Positions 23,334 to 35,170 of a DNA stretch of 64,000 nucleotides are shown here, in pieces. This DNA comes from Isoetes taiwanensis (taxonomy: Eukaryota; Streptophyta; Lycopodiopsida; Isoetales; Isoetaceae): assembly GCA_021234155.1 (NCBI GenBank), contig JAJEKV010000110.1, positions 250,187 through 314,186 of the forward strand, given 5' to 3'. Within the stretch, counting starts at the first letter, position 1, and the number at the start of each line of letters is the position of its first letter. The translations under genes were made by a program, and so were the position numbers. Under the pieces are notes generated by a model. That model searched no databases, was not told the origin of the DNA, and saw nothing but the letters and a program-made list of their open reading frames with translations.

Positions 23334-24050
23334 GTATTTTGTTTCCTTGTTTATTCTGTTGTCAATCTGCTGTAGCAGGTGCAGCAGATTCCTCTGCAGC
23401 TTGTGCGCAGGGTTGTTTTTGGAGCTGCTTGATATCATTGTTGCAGTAAATGTATGTCACACAGGCTGTACTTAGTATTTGTATGTGCATGTGGAAGTGG
23501 AGCAGGCTCTGCAGCAGGTTGTTGTGCACAATTTTCATTTGTACGACACATGCTGCTGTAACTGTATCTTCTGTGTATATACATAGTTGACTTCAATTCA
23601 ATACGTTCCCATTAACCTTAGGCTGACGTGGAAATGGGGTTTTGACCCCATCTTGACTTCGACTGGAGGGCTCAGGTTTAGCGACAGGGCATATGATTGG
23701 GAATATGCCCTTATTCAATGGTCAGGATTGGCGATTATAGAGGATTGGCGATTAAAGGAACCATCTACGGTGTGTGGGGAATGTTGTGAAGATCGAAAGC
23801 ATATGATGCCCCTGCCACTTGAAAGCAGAAAAAGAAAGAGAATGAAACCACCGGGGCAAACCGAAGTGAGACATTTATACTGTCCTCCGATCGGGGCAGT
23901 GGGAGTAAGGGCGTATTATGGATGTCTTCAAGTATGGTTTCGTTACACTTTCTCCTTTATGCAGTTGGTGGGGAAATCGTCAATGTGGTCTTCATTGATA
24001 GAGTTCCGTGCATCATATAATGCTCAAGAAACCTGTGGGTTACCACTATT

Positions 24051-26363
24051 ATGGAGCAGAACAGTGCTCTTATGTCCAAGGATATAGCTCGTTATCTTTT
24101 GCTTCTCAAAAGAAAAAGCCCAGTGTGTGGAAAGCAGCTGCAATCGCTTATGTCCCTTAATCGATTAAATTCACTCGGTATTGCTTGCCGAAGCTTGCTG
24201 GAAGCAAACCAAGCATTTGGTAAAGTTATGTCACCAAGTCAGTATACATGGAATGCTATTATTTCTGCAAATGCATGTCACGGAGAAAATGCTTTTGATT
24301 TATACCATAAAATGCAGCAGTCTTGTATGACAAATGAAACCTTTGTTTACATTGTTATACTTAAAGCTTGTATGTCAAAAGCTGCTTTTCCAGAAGGTAG
24401 ACTAATACACAACCAGATTAAAGAAACAGGCTTTGAATCGGATATTGCAGTTGTGAATACTCTCATTGGCATGTATGCAAAATGTGGGAGGCTAAGAGAG
24501 GCACAAGAGACATTCCAAAGATTACAAGATCGAAATGTTGTATCATGGGGTGCAATGATTGCAGCATATGCGCAGCTTGGGTATAGTGCTTCTGCTTTAA
24601 AGCTTTTTGGTGAAATGCAGGAAGAAGGCATAAAGCCAGGAAGAGTCACCTTTTTAAGTATTTTAAAAGCATGCAGCAGCAGTGGAGCCATAGAGCAGGG
24701 TAGATTAGTACATGAGCAGATCATAGCAAATGCCCTAGGAGACGATGTTACCCTCGGAAACTCACTTGTGAATATGTATGCCAAATGTGGGAGTTTAGAT
24801 GAAGCAGGTAAAGAATTCGATCAATTGCAATGTCGAGATGTGGTGTCATGGGGTGCAATGATAACTGGCTGCGTGCAACATGGACATAGCATGCGTGCAC
24901 TGCAATTTTTTCAGAAGATGCAGCAAGATGGCATAGATCCCGATTTGGTTATATTCTTGAGCAGCTTGAAAGCATGTGGCAGTCTAGGAGCCATACAACA
25001 AGGCAGGCTGATACATGAAAAGATCACAAACTACGGCCTTCAATGGGATAGGGTTATTGGTAACACACTTATTGACATGTATGCTAAATGCCAAAGTTTG
25101 TATGAGGCGCATAAGTTATTTGAGGAATTGCCAAGTCAAGATTCAGTATCCTGGGCTGCGTTAATAGCAGGCTATGCCCAAAATGGATATGGAATTCCTG
25201 CTCTGAATCTTTTTGAATTTATGCAACATGAGGGTATAAAAGCAGAGAGAGCGGCAGTTTTAAGTGCCCTTAAAGCATGCTGTCACATAGGAGCGTTAGA
25301 GCGGGGCAGGCTAATACATGACCAGATCATCAAAGGGGGTTCTGAACAGGACCTTGCTGTTGGTAGTGCCCTAGTTGACATGTATGCCAAATGTGGCTGT
25401 GTGGAGGCGGCACATAAGGTTTTTTGTAGACTGTCAACAAAGAATGTTATATCATGGACTGCGATAATATCAGGATATGCTCAGACTGGTGATGTGAGGC
25501 TTGCCATGCATTATTTTGAAGACATGCAACGACAAGGCATCAGGCCGAGTGATGTTACGTTTACCAGTATCCTTACTGCTTGTGGTCATGCAGGCCTTTT
25601 AGATGAAGGGTGCCAGTTTTTTAAAATTATGAGACAAGATTATGGTATTGAGCCTGATATTTACCACTATAACTGCATGACAGATCTTCTTGGCCGTGCT
25701 GGACGCTTGGTTGAGGCAGATGATTTTGTGCAAGCTGTTAGGCTGACTACCATAGGATGGATATCCTTGCTGACTGCCTGCAGGACATATGGAAATGTAG
25801 ACATTGGTAAACAATGTTTTGAACTACTTGTGCAAGCAGACCCTTGCCATGCAGCAGCTTATATACTCATGGCTGACATTTATATTGATGCTCACATGTG
25901 GAAAGATGCTACGAGAGTAGAGGATCTAAGAAAATGTGCAGGTGCTTGGAAAAAGCCTGCAAAAGCATGGATTGAAGTTGACAATACAGTCCATGAATTT
26001 ATTGTTGGAGCCAGTACTCATGAACGAAATGATGAGATTTATGCCATGTTAAAGAAGATAAGCAAGCAGATGAAAGAGCAAGGATACATTCGCCACGCTA
26101 GCTTGTTGTCATCACAACTGTCTGAAGAGAGACTGGACGACGTGTTTTGTGGACACTGTGAGAAACTAGCTATTGCATTTGGGCTTCTTAGTACCCCTGA
26201 AGGCACACCCATTCGGGCGACAAAGAATCTGAGAGTATGTGCGGACTGCCACAGTGCTATGAAGATTATATCAAAGATTGAAAGAAGAGAGATTATCATA
26301 AAAGATAGATATTGCATCCATTATTTCAAGGAAGGGTTGTGTTCTTGTGAAGATTACAACTAA
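24051..26363 (+). CDS. PLS-class PPR protein with variant DYW (KP-type) domain; candidate U-to-C RNA editing factor
   Basis: An intronless 770-residue protein: P-L-S PPR units (MYAKCG, LKAC, AAYAQLG signatures), E1/E2 motifs and a full DYW domain from about residue 634. The deaminase zinc site is present (HCE 702-704; C730, C733, H734 in CADCH), and the second metal site H757, C764, C766. Two features differ from standard DYW proteins: the PG box is replaced by KPAKA (635-639), and the last three residues are DYN. The KPAxA box defines the DYW:KP group found in hornworts, lycophytes and ferns, shown for family members to favour U-to-C editing. It would act in mitochondria or plastids on a transcript set by its repeats. 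The first about 45 residues match PPR proteins poorly; the true start may be upstream or downstream. Confidence 0.93.
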   Translation: MEQNSALMSKDIARYLLLLKRKSPVCGKQLQSLMSLNRLNSLGIACRSLLEANQAFGKVMSPSQYTWNAIISANACHGENAFDLYHKMQQSCMTNETFVYIVILKACMSKAAFPEGRLIHNQIKETGFESDIAVVNTLIGMYAKCGRLREAQETFQRLQDRNVVSWGAMIAAYAQLGYSASALKLFGEMQEEGIKPGRVTFLSILKACSSSGAIEQGRLVHEQIIANALGDDVTLGNSLVNMYAKCGSLDEAGKEFDQLQCRDVVSWGAMITGCVQHGHSMRALQFFQKMQQDGIDPDLVIFLSSLKACGSLGAIQQGRLIHEKITNYGLQWDRVIGNTLIDMYAKCQSLYEAHKLFEELPSQDSVSWAALIAGYAQNGYGIPALNLFEFMQHEGIKAERAAVLSALKACCHIGALERGRLIHDQIIKGGSEQDLAVGSALVDMYAKCGCVEAAHKVFCRLSTKNVISWTAIISGYAQTGDVRLAMHYFEDMQRQGIRPSDVTFTSILTACGHAGLLDEGCQFFKIMRQDYGIEPDIYHYNCMTDLLGRAGRLVEADDFVQAVRLTTIGWISLLTACRTYGNVDIGKQCFELLVQADPCHAAAYILMADIYIDAHMWKDATRVEDLRKCAGAWKKPAKAWIEVDNTVHEFIVGASTHERNDEIYAMLKKISKQMKEQGYIRHASLLSSQLSEERLDDVFCGHCEKLAIAFGLLSTPEGTPIRATKNLRVCADCHSAMKIISKIERREIIIKDRYCIHYFKEGLCSCEDYN

Positions 26364-26878
26364 CAATTTGCATGATGTTTATCTAAGCTTTTTGTGTTGT
26401 TTTACAACACTGGTAGAGGTATAATCTGCTGTTATAATTTTTCATGGGATGGATCTAGGCCCTAGAAGAACTCCCATAAATGTACATGATCATACCAGCA
26501 GTTAGTAAATGCTAAATGCTACAGTGGAAGATATTTATGTGTTCTTAGATTAGCAGATATACCCGCTTCTTGAGGTTAGGTGAGGGTTCTTTATAAGAGC
26601 ATTTAATCCCATCTACCCCTGTTTTGTCCCTATCAGCTGCTTTTGAGCCTCTTTTCACATTATATAAATCATCACTCTTTGAAATCCCATTGTATGACTT
26701 GGAAGCTATATATGCTCTCGGTATAGAGAGTCCCCAATTCTTTTGTGGCCAGTATCTTAAACTGCAACCTCCATTAACATATAAGTCTAGTAATACCTCT
26801 CTAAGATCTGTTGTAGCATAACTTAAAGTGTGTGGAGTTTTATCTACATGTCTGATGGTAATATGTTTGCAAATGCAG

Positions 26879-26997
26879 GTGGATGCACTTTGCAGGTTTT
26901 GGAGAAGGTTCCGTTCAAGGTGCTTGCACTCGAAACATTGGATGCCCATCTGGAGACATGTGGGCTTGGCAATGCTAGGTTTAAAGGACATTTCTAA
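26879..26997 (+). other. Exon-like fragment with stop codon
   Basis: A 3' splice site (TTTGCAAATGCAG) is followed by a sensible 38-residue frame containing LEKVPFKVLALETLDAHLE and ending at TAA. No family recognised; it may be the last exon of a lost gene. Confidence 0.25.
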
Positions 26998-27051
26998 TAT
27001 GGTATTGAACTATGAGCAGCCGCACATGGTTGGGATTTTGTTTAAAGAATG

Positions 27052-27730
27052 CCAAGTAAGAAAGAAAGAAAGAAAGATTATATTAACGTCTACGAAAGAC
27101 CGCTTGGGTCTATGAGACCATATATACATCAATCATGTCCAGCTAGGGGCGCATTTGCAGCCACCTAGAAATATTGTTTAAAAAAGGAAAAGAAAACTAA
27201 AACAAATGAAGTTAAGAAACTTTTGTCTTCTTGGCCACGGGCCCAAAGTATAAAGTGATACCAGACTTGTTTTCTCTTTTGAAGAACTGCTTATGTTTTT
27301 CCTTTACTGTCCTCTTTCTTCTCCTAGACACTTTCATGGTTACTCCTTTCGAGATCGGTTCGGGAAGAGAACCTGCCTTCCGTTTATTATCATTATCACC
27401 TCCAATGAGAAAGACAGTGATCAGCCTTTGTGTAGGATCGTTTTCATGTCCCACTCTTCCCCCAGCTTGCCCCTTCAATAAAGTTCTTCTATGCGCAGTC
27501 ATTTGGTGAAGGAAAAGAGCTATACATTTCTGGTCCTCATAGGCGATCAGTTTGGAGAGGGAGGTAGGTTCCCGAAATAGGCAATGGAATCTGCCCCGTA
27601 TTTCATAATAGACAGGACATGTGAAGATGAAATGTTCCTCGGACTCAATTACATTCAAGTGACACAGTCTGCAGATCCTCTTCGAGCGCTCCACCACTAG
27701 CACGACCAGCCTCAGTAAGAAAGTGATTTA
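27052..27730 (-). mobile_element. 5'-truncated LINE (non-LTR retrotransposon), 3' end only
   Basis: The minus-strand frame 27212-27703 carries the zinc-binding end of LINE ORF2: RICRLCHLNVIESEEHF followed by CPVYYEIRGRF (C-x2-C ... H-x4-C). After that come a basic tail (KVSRRRKRTVKEKHK) and a stop. The 3' end runs into a short (CTTT)n tail at about 27052-27075. The endonuclease and reverse transcriptase domains are absent, as in dead-on-arrival LINE copies. Confidence 0.75.
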
Positions 27731-28350
27731 AGCAGTGGCCTATGTATCCAAGAGAGAGGGAGAGTGGCGCCATCAGGGTTCGAAATTGGGGGGGTTCTGC
27801 CCTTAAAAATCCGGTCATTTCCAAAAATTTCCGATAGCCAAAAAATATTCCCGGCGTTTTTTCAGGCTATTTTCGGAGAAATTTCTAAGGATTTCTGGGA
27901 AAATACACTATAATTTCATGTATTTCCGGCAGCCTTAAATGTAAGCAGGCATTTTTAATGGTTGGGGCAAATTCTAATTTCGAACCCTGGGCGCCATCCA
28001 TGATCATTGTGTTGGATAGGCCTGAGGTGCAGATGTTGATGGCATTGAGAAATATGTGGGTTGCGTGGCCCTTAGACACGGAGGACCAGCATGAAAATGA
28101 CAATCTCAATCTGTAGTCCAATCCAGAAGGTTATCATAATCGTTTTTGGTTGATGGAAGGGGCAACCCTTGCATTATCGTGTCGATTGGGTTTATTTTGG
28201 GGGGTCAAGAATCCCCACCCCAGCCTCCCCCCGCTATGAGTCAGCCGCGCCCGGGGTCAATTTTGTCCATAATTGCATGAACAGTAGCACGGAGAGAAAA
28301 GCTGAAGATTACAAGCTCATAGCAAGCATCCATTTCGTTAAGAGGAGGAT

Positions 28351-28440
28351 AACCCTCCTCTTGAGATGATTATGGCAAATAACCCTCGAGGCCGGCAGGC
28401 CGAGAGGGTTATCTGCCATAATCATCGAGAGAGGAGGGTT
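28351..28440. repeat. Long hairpin, 43-bp arms, 4-base loop
   Basis: Arms 28351-28393 and 28398-28440 match at 37 of 43 positions, from AACCCTCCTCT outward to GGCC at the loop. It could be a foldback element or a small-RNA precursor. Confidence 0.75.
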
Positions 28441-28447
28441 GGCCTCC

Positions 28448-28626
28448 CTTAAACATCTGGTGGAGGGGATTATCACCATCGATTTGATAATCTCCTCAAT
28501 CTCAGCCGTGGACTTGATAATCACTCAGGAGCAATGGATTATCAGAGATAACCTCTGCTGCCAAGATGCCGATTTAAGGGTGGAGATTGTTGCGATCAAG
28601 ATAATCCACGACACCAGATGTTTAAG
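28448..28626. mobile_element. MITE-like inverted-repeat element, 179 bp
   Basis: CTTAAACATCTGGTG at 28448-28462 is the exact inverse of 28612-28626; similarity continues inward through GGATTATC. No target duplication was seen. The right arm overlaps the coding sequence of the phosphatase fragment. Confidence 0.55.
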
Positions 28627-28820
28627 GAAAAAATCCAGTCCAGGTCTCTTTCTGACTGCTAACTTTTCTGTATAAGTTTCAGAATGCTTTATACATACCA
28701 CAAAATCATAAAGATGGATAGTGGAGCTGCAGCGTCTCAAATCACAGGTGCTTCTCAAATCACAGATGCTGATTAGTGTTTCATCCATATCCAGAATCAA
28801 AGTCGCCTTGCTTGCGTTTT
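28612..28820 (-). pseudogene. FCP1/SCP-like phosphatase fragment
   Basis: After a splice-acceptor-like site at 28821-28822 the minus strand encodes ATLILDMDETLIS with the catalytic DxDxT motif of FCP1/NLI-interacting-factor HAD phosphatases. DFVVCIKHSETYTEKLAVRKRPGLDFFLKHL follows (shown here only as its blocks DFVV, VRKRPG and LDFFLKHL), the usual next strand and helix. The sequence then enters the inverted-repeat element and loses similarity. No neighbouring exons were found, so it is a stranded exon or gene fragment. Confidence 0.6.
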
Positions 28821-31271
28821 CTGTTCGCATTACAGGTAACTCCGGCACACTCAAAAATTATTTGTTTTAAAAAATTTATTTTTAACACACCAGCCCTACC
28901 AAGTCTACACCCTTTTCTGCAGTTCTAACCTATCCACGTAGCAGTTCCACCTAAGCCACATCTTAAGTGGCATGAGCCTGCACCATTAGATCTCCACTTT
29001 TTTAAATCGATGGCCAGGTTAATTAGAAATGGCATAAATTTTGACACGGGATATGAAAAGACGTCCCGAGAGCATTCTCCCTTCTAGGTTTTGTTTTTGG
29101 CATGGCTTCAATTCACGACTTGTATCGACCTTTCTGCACCCTCCTTAGTGTTTCTCAAAATCGACACAGTGTAACATATTGATTCTATTGAGGTTTTGAT
29201 TTCACAAGAAAGTTGTAACCATGCAGTTCTTATGTGAAATCGAAAGTGGAGATCATTCTTATGGAAGCATTGGAGATACGCTACTGCCATCGCTCTGTTT
29301 ATTTCTTCTAGTCCGATTTACTGAATACTGTGGAGCACCGTCCATATTATGGATTTGGCCAAGCATCGTGTATGGAAGAATAGGTTAAGTTTTGGGCATG
29401 CATCCAGGTATGGCTATGATTTCATAGTCAGTGAGTCAAGAACAAGCAAAAGAATAGGAAAAGGGCATATGTTAAGATCACCGGATCTGTACTTAAACGG
29501 CCCAAAAAATAATAGTAGATCAAAGTGAATAAGAAGTGAATAGGAAGTGTTGGCTTGATTTGTACCCAGAGGAACGAAGTTGGAAAGGCTGATGCCAAGT
29601 TTGAAGCATTGTCTCGATGGGTTACAAGATCTTTGGAAGCTGCACCTCAGCCTGAACCAGCTACCTTTGTTGTTCATTGTCTAAGGGCTTGCTTTGGTTA
29701 CAGATCCTCAGTTTGGTCAAGGCCTTAGCCATTTACTACTACGCTCTCTTAGGGCACTTGAACAGACATTTAAAACGGATGAGGATACCTTCCTTTCAAA
29801 AAAGTTGGCCGCTGCATTGTTTAAAGAAGTGATATGTGGGCAGGTTAATATGGATGAAAGAGTTCTTGTCAGGCTTGTCATTGTTTTTGGAGTTAAAGTC
29901 AAGGATATCGCAGATTGTTTTGATGCACAAGTGCTTGATAAAGCTGACACACATAATGAAACTAAATCTCTTCTAGAATCATTTATTCTAGACCTAGTAA
30001 AGAAGCGCTCCTATAACTCTGCAGTCTCTCTTTTGGAGCAGTTTGATATGCAAGATTTTACTTCTCAGGAAAAGCAGATTTAGCAGGCCTGTGGGCAGCT
30101 TATCTGGGTGCTGAAACATGCTGCTTCCTTGTACAACAATGTATGGACACGGGATGTATAAGATAGCATATAAAATTGTGGAGTGTTACAAGTTGCATAA
30201 GGAGTTTCCTGATGCATATTATCTGTACAGAGTCAGGTATTACTCTTGGCTTGAATGTTGTAAATTGCGCAAGTCTTAATATCAGATAAATTGTAGGGAT
30301 AGCTTGACTTTCTCTTGTCAAACATGATTGCAAGGTTTAGAAGACTTGCAAGGACATAGGGAGAGCTCTTTATCTGTGCTAGACACTCTTCTGCTTTTGT
30401 TGTTTGAAACTGCTTTTACATATATACTTATAAACATGTAAATTGAAACCTTCATCCTGATTTCCAGCTGCCATAAGTAGGAGAAAGGAAGTCCAACCTA
30501 TGTAATTTCACATACTAGAATGGCTTTTTAAGGCTTGGATTCTCTTTTTCCAGCTTCCAAGTTGCATCCGAACTGTGCTATATTGAATCAAAATGTATGG
30601 ACAGTGCCACTTGTTTTCACCAATGTCAAGTTTCTACTTTCTGAAATTATTCTTATACTACAAATTGAGTTACTGCAGCTTTGGATATTTGCATTAGTCC
30701 CTCTAACCATTGGGTACATAGAATTACTTGGGGAAAATTGGCTAGTAAAGCCCTATATTTGTCAACATGACAGCCCATGTGCACCTACTATGTCTAACAA
30801 TCCAAATGCCATGTTAAATATCCTTGCTTAAGCGAATTTGAGGTTTAAAGTGAAATGGGCCAGTTTGATGTGAGAATTTGTTGCATTATTTGCTGCCAGT
30901 TCAAATCCATTGTTTAGGACTGATCTTCCAATCCTTTACGCCCTGGCCTTTTTATATTCTTTCTTTGCTAGCATGAGGTTGTGGCTATCTTTAAAAGGAG
31001 CCAATATTTAAATATTCCAAGCCTTTCTGCACATTGTGAGTAGAATGTTTGCTATCCTTTGTATACTTGTTATTAAAATTTATTACGTGCTCTATCATAT
31101 GTTCTTAGGATTCTATTTGCATGCCAGGTAAGTAAAGAAGCTTGCACGAAGCAAGGGCTATCTTATGTCTTAACATCCTTTTTACTGGTAGGTCAGTAAA
31201 GAAGCCTGTGCATAAGGGTCTTTGGGAGATTGCAGAGGAAATAGCAAGGATCGTTGATTGCAGGAATATGT

Positions 31272-31365
31272 GGTATGTTAACCAATATATTATCATATGG
31301 AGATTACATGTTTATTGTTTATGTTAACCAATATATTATCATATGGAGATTACATGTTTATTGTT
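31272..31365. repeat. Tandem duplication, period about 47 bp
   Basis: TATGTTAACCAATATATTAT and the following sequence occur twice in a row. Confidence 0.8.
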
Positions 31366-32059
31366 CACGACACGTTCCTTACATTAATACATAGTGCAGG
31401 TGAGACTTGCATTAGAAATGGGTGACCTTTCTCGGGCGGAAGCACTTTGTAGTTCATTTGTTTTGGACAACCTCCACCTTACTCCAGGTATAGCTTAAAT
31501 CAAAAGACCTATTATAGAAATCCCAGGGTGCATGTCATGTGGACATCTCTTATTGTTTCGTGAAGATTAATAATGTGCTCAATATTTCTCATGAAAAGGA
31601 GATCTGTGGGCATCAGTCTTTTAAGAAGAGCGGGGCCAATACCAAGGACATTGAGAAGAACTTGATGGGTAAGATCAGAAGAGTATCTACATGCAAAACT
31701 TGTGGTTCAAATGTAAGAGTAATTAATTGATGCTCATATTGGATTCATCATAGGTGTCATATTATGGGATGCAAAGTTTTCTCAAGGAAACCTGGAATTC
31801 TACATTACATATTCCACTTAAGATATCGAATTATATGCAGAAAGTGAATACTACTACAATGATATCTTTTCTAGTTTTGCATGTTGTCGGAAGCCCTCCA
31901 GACTTGTATTTGTCGGATTTGAAGGCTCTTGATGCTGAATTAGAATCTGGCAAAAAATGAAGTAAAAGTAATAAACAACTTATATAAGTCTTGCTCCCTA
32001 AAGCACACACAGAGCAGCCGGAGAGCAACTAGCACATAGTTTATGGAGCTAGAAAGAGT

Positions 32060-35000
32060 TTATGCCAGACAAGCAAATATGCCAGAGTTTATGCCGGACA
32101 AGCAAATATCATATCTTTTCATGATTTCCCTGCCAAATTTTTACAACCTTACTGTTCCTTCACTGTATTGGGTATTTTTTTTTGGCTTATAAAACGTTAC
32201 AGATGCAGCTTCCTGAATGCACTCGAGATGGACAGTGGAGCACTTTGCAGTAGCCATATGTACAATTCTGCCGGATATTTTATATAGCCCATGCTACTGT
32301 CATCGGATTATTCTTTTACTATATTAAAATCTGCTTCTTCGGTAGTTAGAGTTGAGCTAGATTTTATAACCATCGAAACAATTCTGCGTACAGCCTTGTC
32401 ATGTTCTTGTGATACGAAGAACATGCATAGTCTTGAACCTCCACATAGGATAATGTTAGACTTGGACAACCAAATGTTAGACTAAATGTGATTCAGATCC
32501 AAACTTGTTATTCTATCTTAGAACAACAAAGCCAATAGAGTCAGAGGCGATGCAATTTGCAAGCTACATATGTCTAGACTCAGAAACTATGTCTCGACTC
32601 TATCCTAAACGAAACCATGCCTAGCTACAGTAATTTAGCTATTGAAGCAATGTTACTTAGCTGAATGCTTGTTTGGTATTGCATGAATGCATAAGAATCC
32701 CATGTTGCCCACAGGTAATTAAGCATACTTAGAAGCCAAACAAACTATCTAGCATGCATGCAGGACCAAAAGAGACTTCTAATATATAACAAACTAGGCC
32801 CCAATATTACTTGTGCAAGAGCTATTGTAGATGGTCTTCATTGCTGCTTCAACTCAATGGGCTTGTAGTCTACATGCTGATATGATCAAGATGATAGAAC
32901 CTTAATGCTTATTAGAGGAATTGGTCTGTAAACAATGATGAACTGTTCAAGTTAGAAGGGGGGTGAGACAAAGTCCTCCTTTGGCTGCAGCAGCACGAGC
33001 TTATAATACAGTAGCTCACCTTCTTAGATTCCATTACCCCCTTATCACTCCTTCTTCACATGTTAGCCTAGCTAGTGCGTTGGCGGCATCTTCATCTTCT
33101 GCTAGATTGCCCATTGGAACATGATGTCCTGATCCTAGGCTTCCTTTTATAAGGTTTGGGTCTTACTCACTACATGCCCTGCATTTTCATTCACTATTAG
33201 AAAACGAATGTATTACTACATTTACGTCTGTCCTTTTCTCCGTCCTTTTATTGTTTGCTGCAATTTGTCTTCTTGCATATTCATGTCACATGGTTCGCCT
33301 ATCCACATTCTGGAGTCCAAGTATATGTGCAAAGGCGGTTAGTTGCATGGACAATAGCAAGAGATAGATAATGGCCTCAAATAACATCGGCCTGTGAGAT
33401 GTGGCCATCTTTGTACTCAGATGTGGCCATTATACAGACCATGGCTATGGAGCCAAGGCTCTTCAGCTTTAGCATGAGGTGCATTTAGATAGATAAGTCA
33501 ACTTACTCCTTTTGGGGAATGAACATGTGGGCTCTCTAGAAGAATTATTAATGTGATGTCTCAGTTGAATCTCCTCTTCAAGTTATCTTAAAATGTCAAT
33601 GCAAGGCAAAACAAGTTTCAGTGGACTAGATTGCAAGCCACAATGTAAATAAGATTTGGAACCCCTTGCACTAGATTGCAAGCCACAATGTAATTAAGAT
33701 TTGGAACCCCTTGCACGTGATCAATGAGCTTCGCGAGTATCTTGAACATGTATATTTTTACATCACACCTTGTTTGAACAATTCGACTATAGAACTATAT
33801 TGCTAGCTACTTTATGTATGGTTTACATTCTTAATTATTTTGCAATCTAGTTTTGGATATGTTTGGATTGCATTCCATTGTGATTGGATCTCAATTCTTG
33901 ATATTAAATTACTATTAAAAATGAAAATAGTTAATGGCAGTTCGTTCTTGTTAACACAAAACAATGTGCCAGCAAATGAAATGGAAGCAAACAATGTATC
34001 TCAAAGGAAGCAACAATGTATTTCAACTTCTCTAAACTAGATCAAACATCATTCCAAAATTACTAATACTCAAATGTAAGGAAAACGTATAATATTCTTT
34101 CTTTCTTAAGCATTGCACTCACAAACTGATATAGATATGGAATATTCCTCTACCTTGCCATTTCCATGCTGAATGACACTGTTTTTGAAAGCCTAACAAA
34201 TTTGACCTTGCAAAAACCTAAGCCTAAAGGCAAACTTGGCCTTGCAAAAACCTACCTAGTTGAATGATACTAAGCTTAAATGCCTAACAACTTTGACCTT
34301 GCCAAACCCTTCTGGCGTGCTTTTCATTGGTATATTTCACTATGGCAGCAGGGGGCCGGATTCGTAAAAGGGAGGGGGGGGAGGGATACTTCATGTCGCA
34401 GGATTGATCTTTCCCTTGTGCCTACTTGCATGAGTACAAATTTCCATCCTGTTTTGACACGTGTATTGCGTTATATCTGCATCCTGTTCACTTTGTTCAC
34501 TTTTGGTGGCTGATTGCATATAAAAAAGATGATGAAGAAGCCAAATGTCTTTGCAGTTCTGCCTAGGAGTAAGTTCAAGTATGCAGTTTTCGTGCTTATG
34601 ATCCTGCATCATCAGGTAATTGTGTGATAATGAATGTCATGATAAATCAAAGTTTATGCAATTGTGCCATCGTATTTGATAATTGCAATTGTGCCATAGT
34701 ATTTGATAATTTTCATGGAAAGACCGAAGTAATCTTAGAAACCAATGGCATAACGGAAGGTTTGGTACAAAATAGGGGAATTCCAGATAAAACATACTAG
34801 TTCTGTGTTTAATCATATGATGTTGGATATTATTTTGAAATCTTGAATAACCTGCAGGATTAAGAATCTTTAATAAAACAAGTCTTAGATATGAATAGCA
34901 TAGAGTCTTTACTGCAGAATTTGTCTTCTGAACTATTTCCTCAATGGCTAGTCTTCCTTGTTCGGCCCCCCTACTGACGTGGCATCAGATCTGACTGTTG

Positions 35001-35170
35001 AATGCTTGAATTGGAGGGTCAGATTTGATGCCACATCAAAAGGGGGGCCAAATAAGGAAGGTGTCCTGATTCAGTTTTGTCCCCCTCCTTAGCTACCACA
35101 GATTTGTATTTTGTAAGTTGTCTGTAAATAACTGTTCAGATACAAATGGCTCAAGCATCAAGTAGGTTCC
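32060..35170. other. Gene-poor interval
   Basis: AT-rich sequence with short tandem duplications (33,626-33,717, period about 45; 34,190-34,260; 34,645-34,705) and one foldback element (listed separately). No coding region is supported. Confidence 0.5.
34953..35060. mobile_element. Foldback MITE, 108 bp with 43-bp arms
   Basis: The left arm CTTCCTTGTTCGGCC... matches the inverse of the right arm (...GGCCAAATAAGGAAG) at about 37 of 43 positions, with a 22-bp loop. No clear target duplication. Confidence 0.75.

Noticed and set aside
23906-23916. AAGGGCGTATT as the right arm of a TOPO vector junction
   Set aside because: One mismatch in 11 bases and no polylinker follows; most likely chance.
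23587-24087. Frame upstream of and overlapping the second PPR gene
   Set aside because: No motif and no sensible start context; it overlaps the PPR start in another frame. Part of it may hide a frame-slipped PPR N-terminus, but I cannot show it.
26545-26991. 148-codon minus-strand frame
   Set aside because: No family features, and it overlaps a better exon-like frame on the plus strand.
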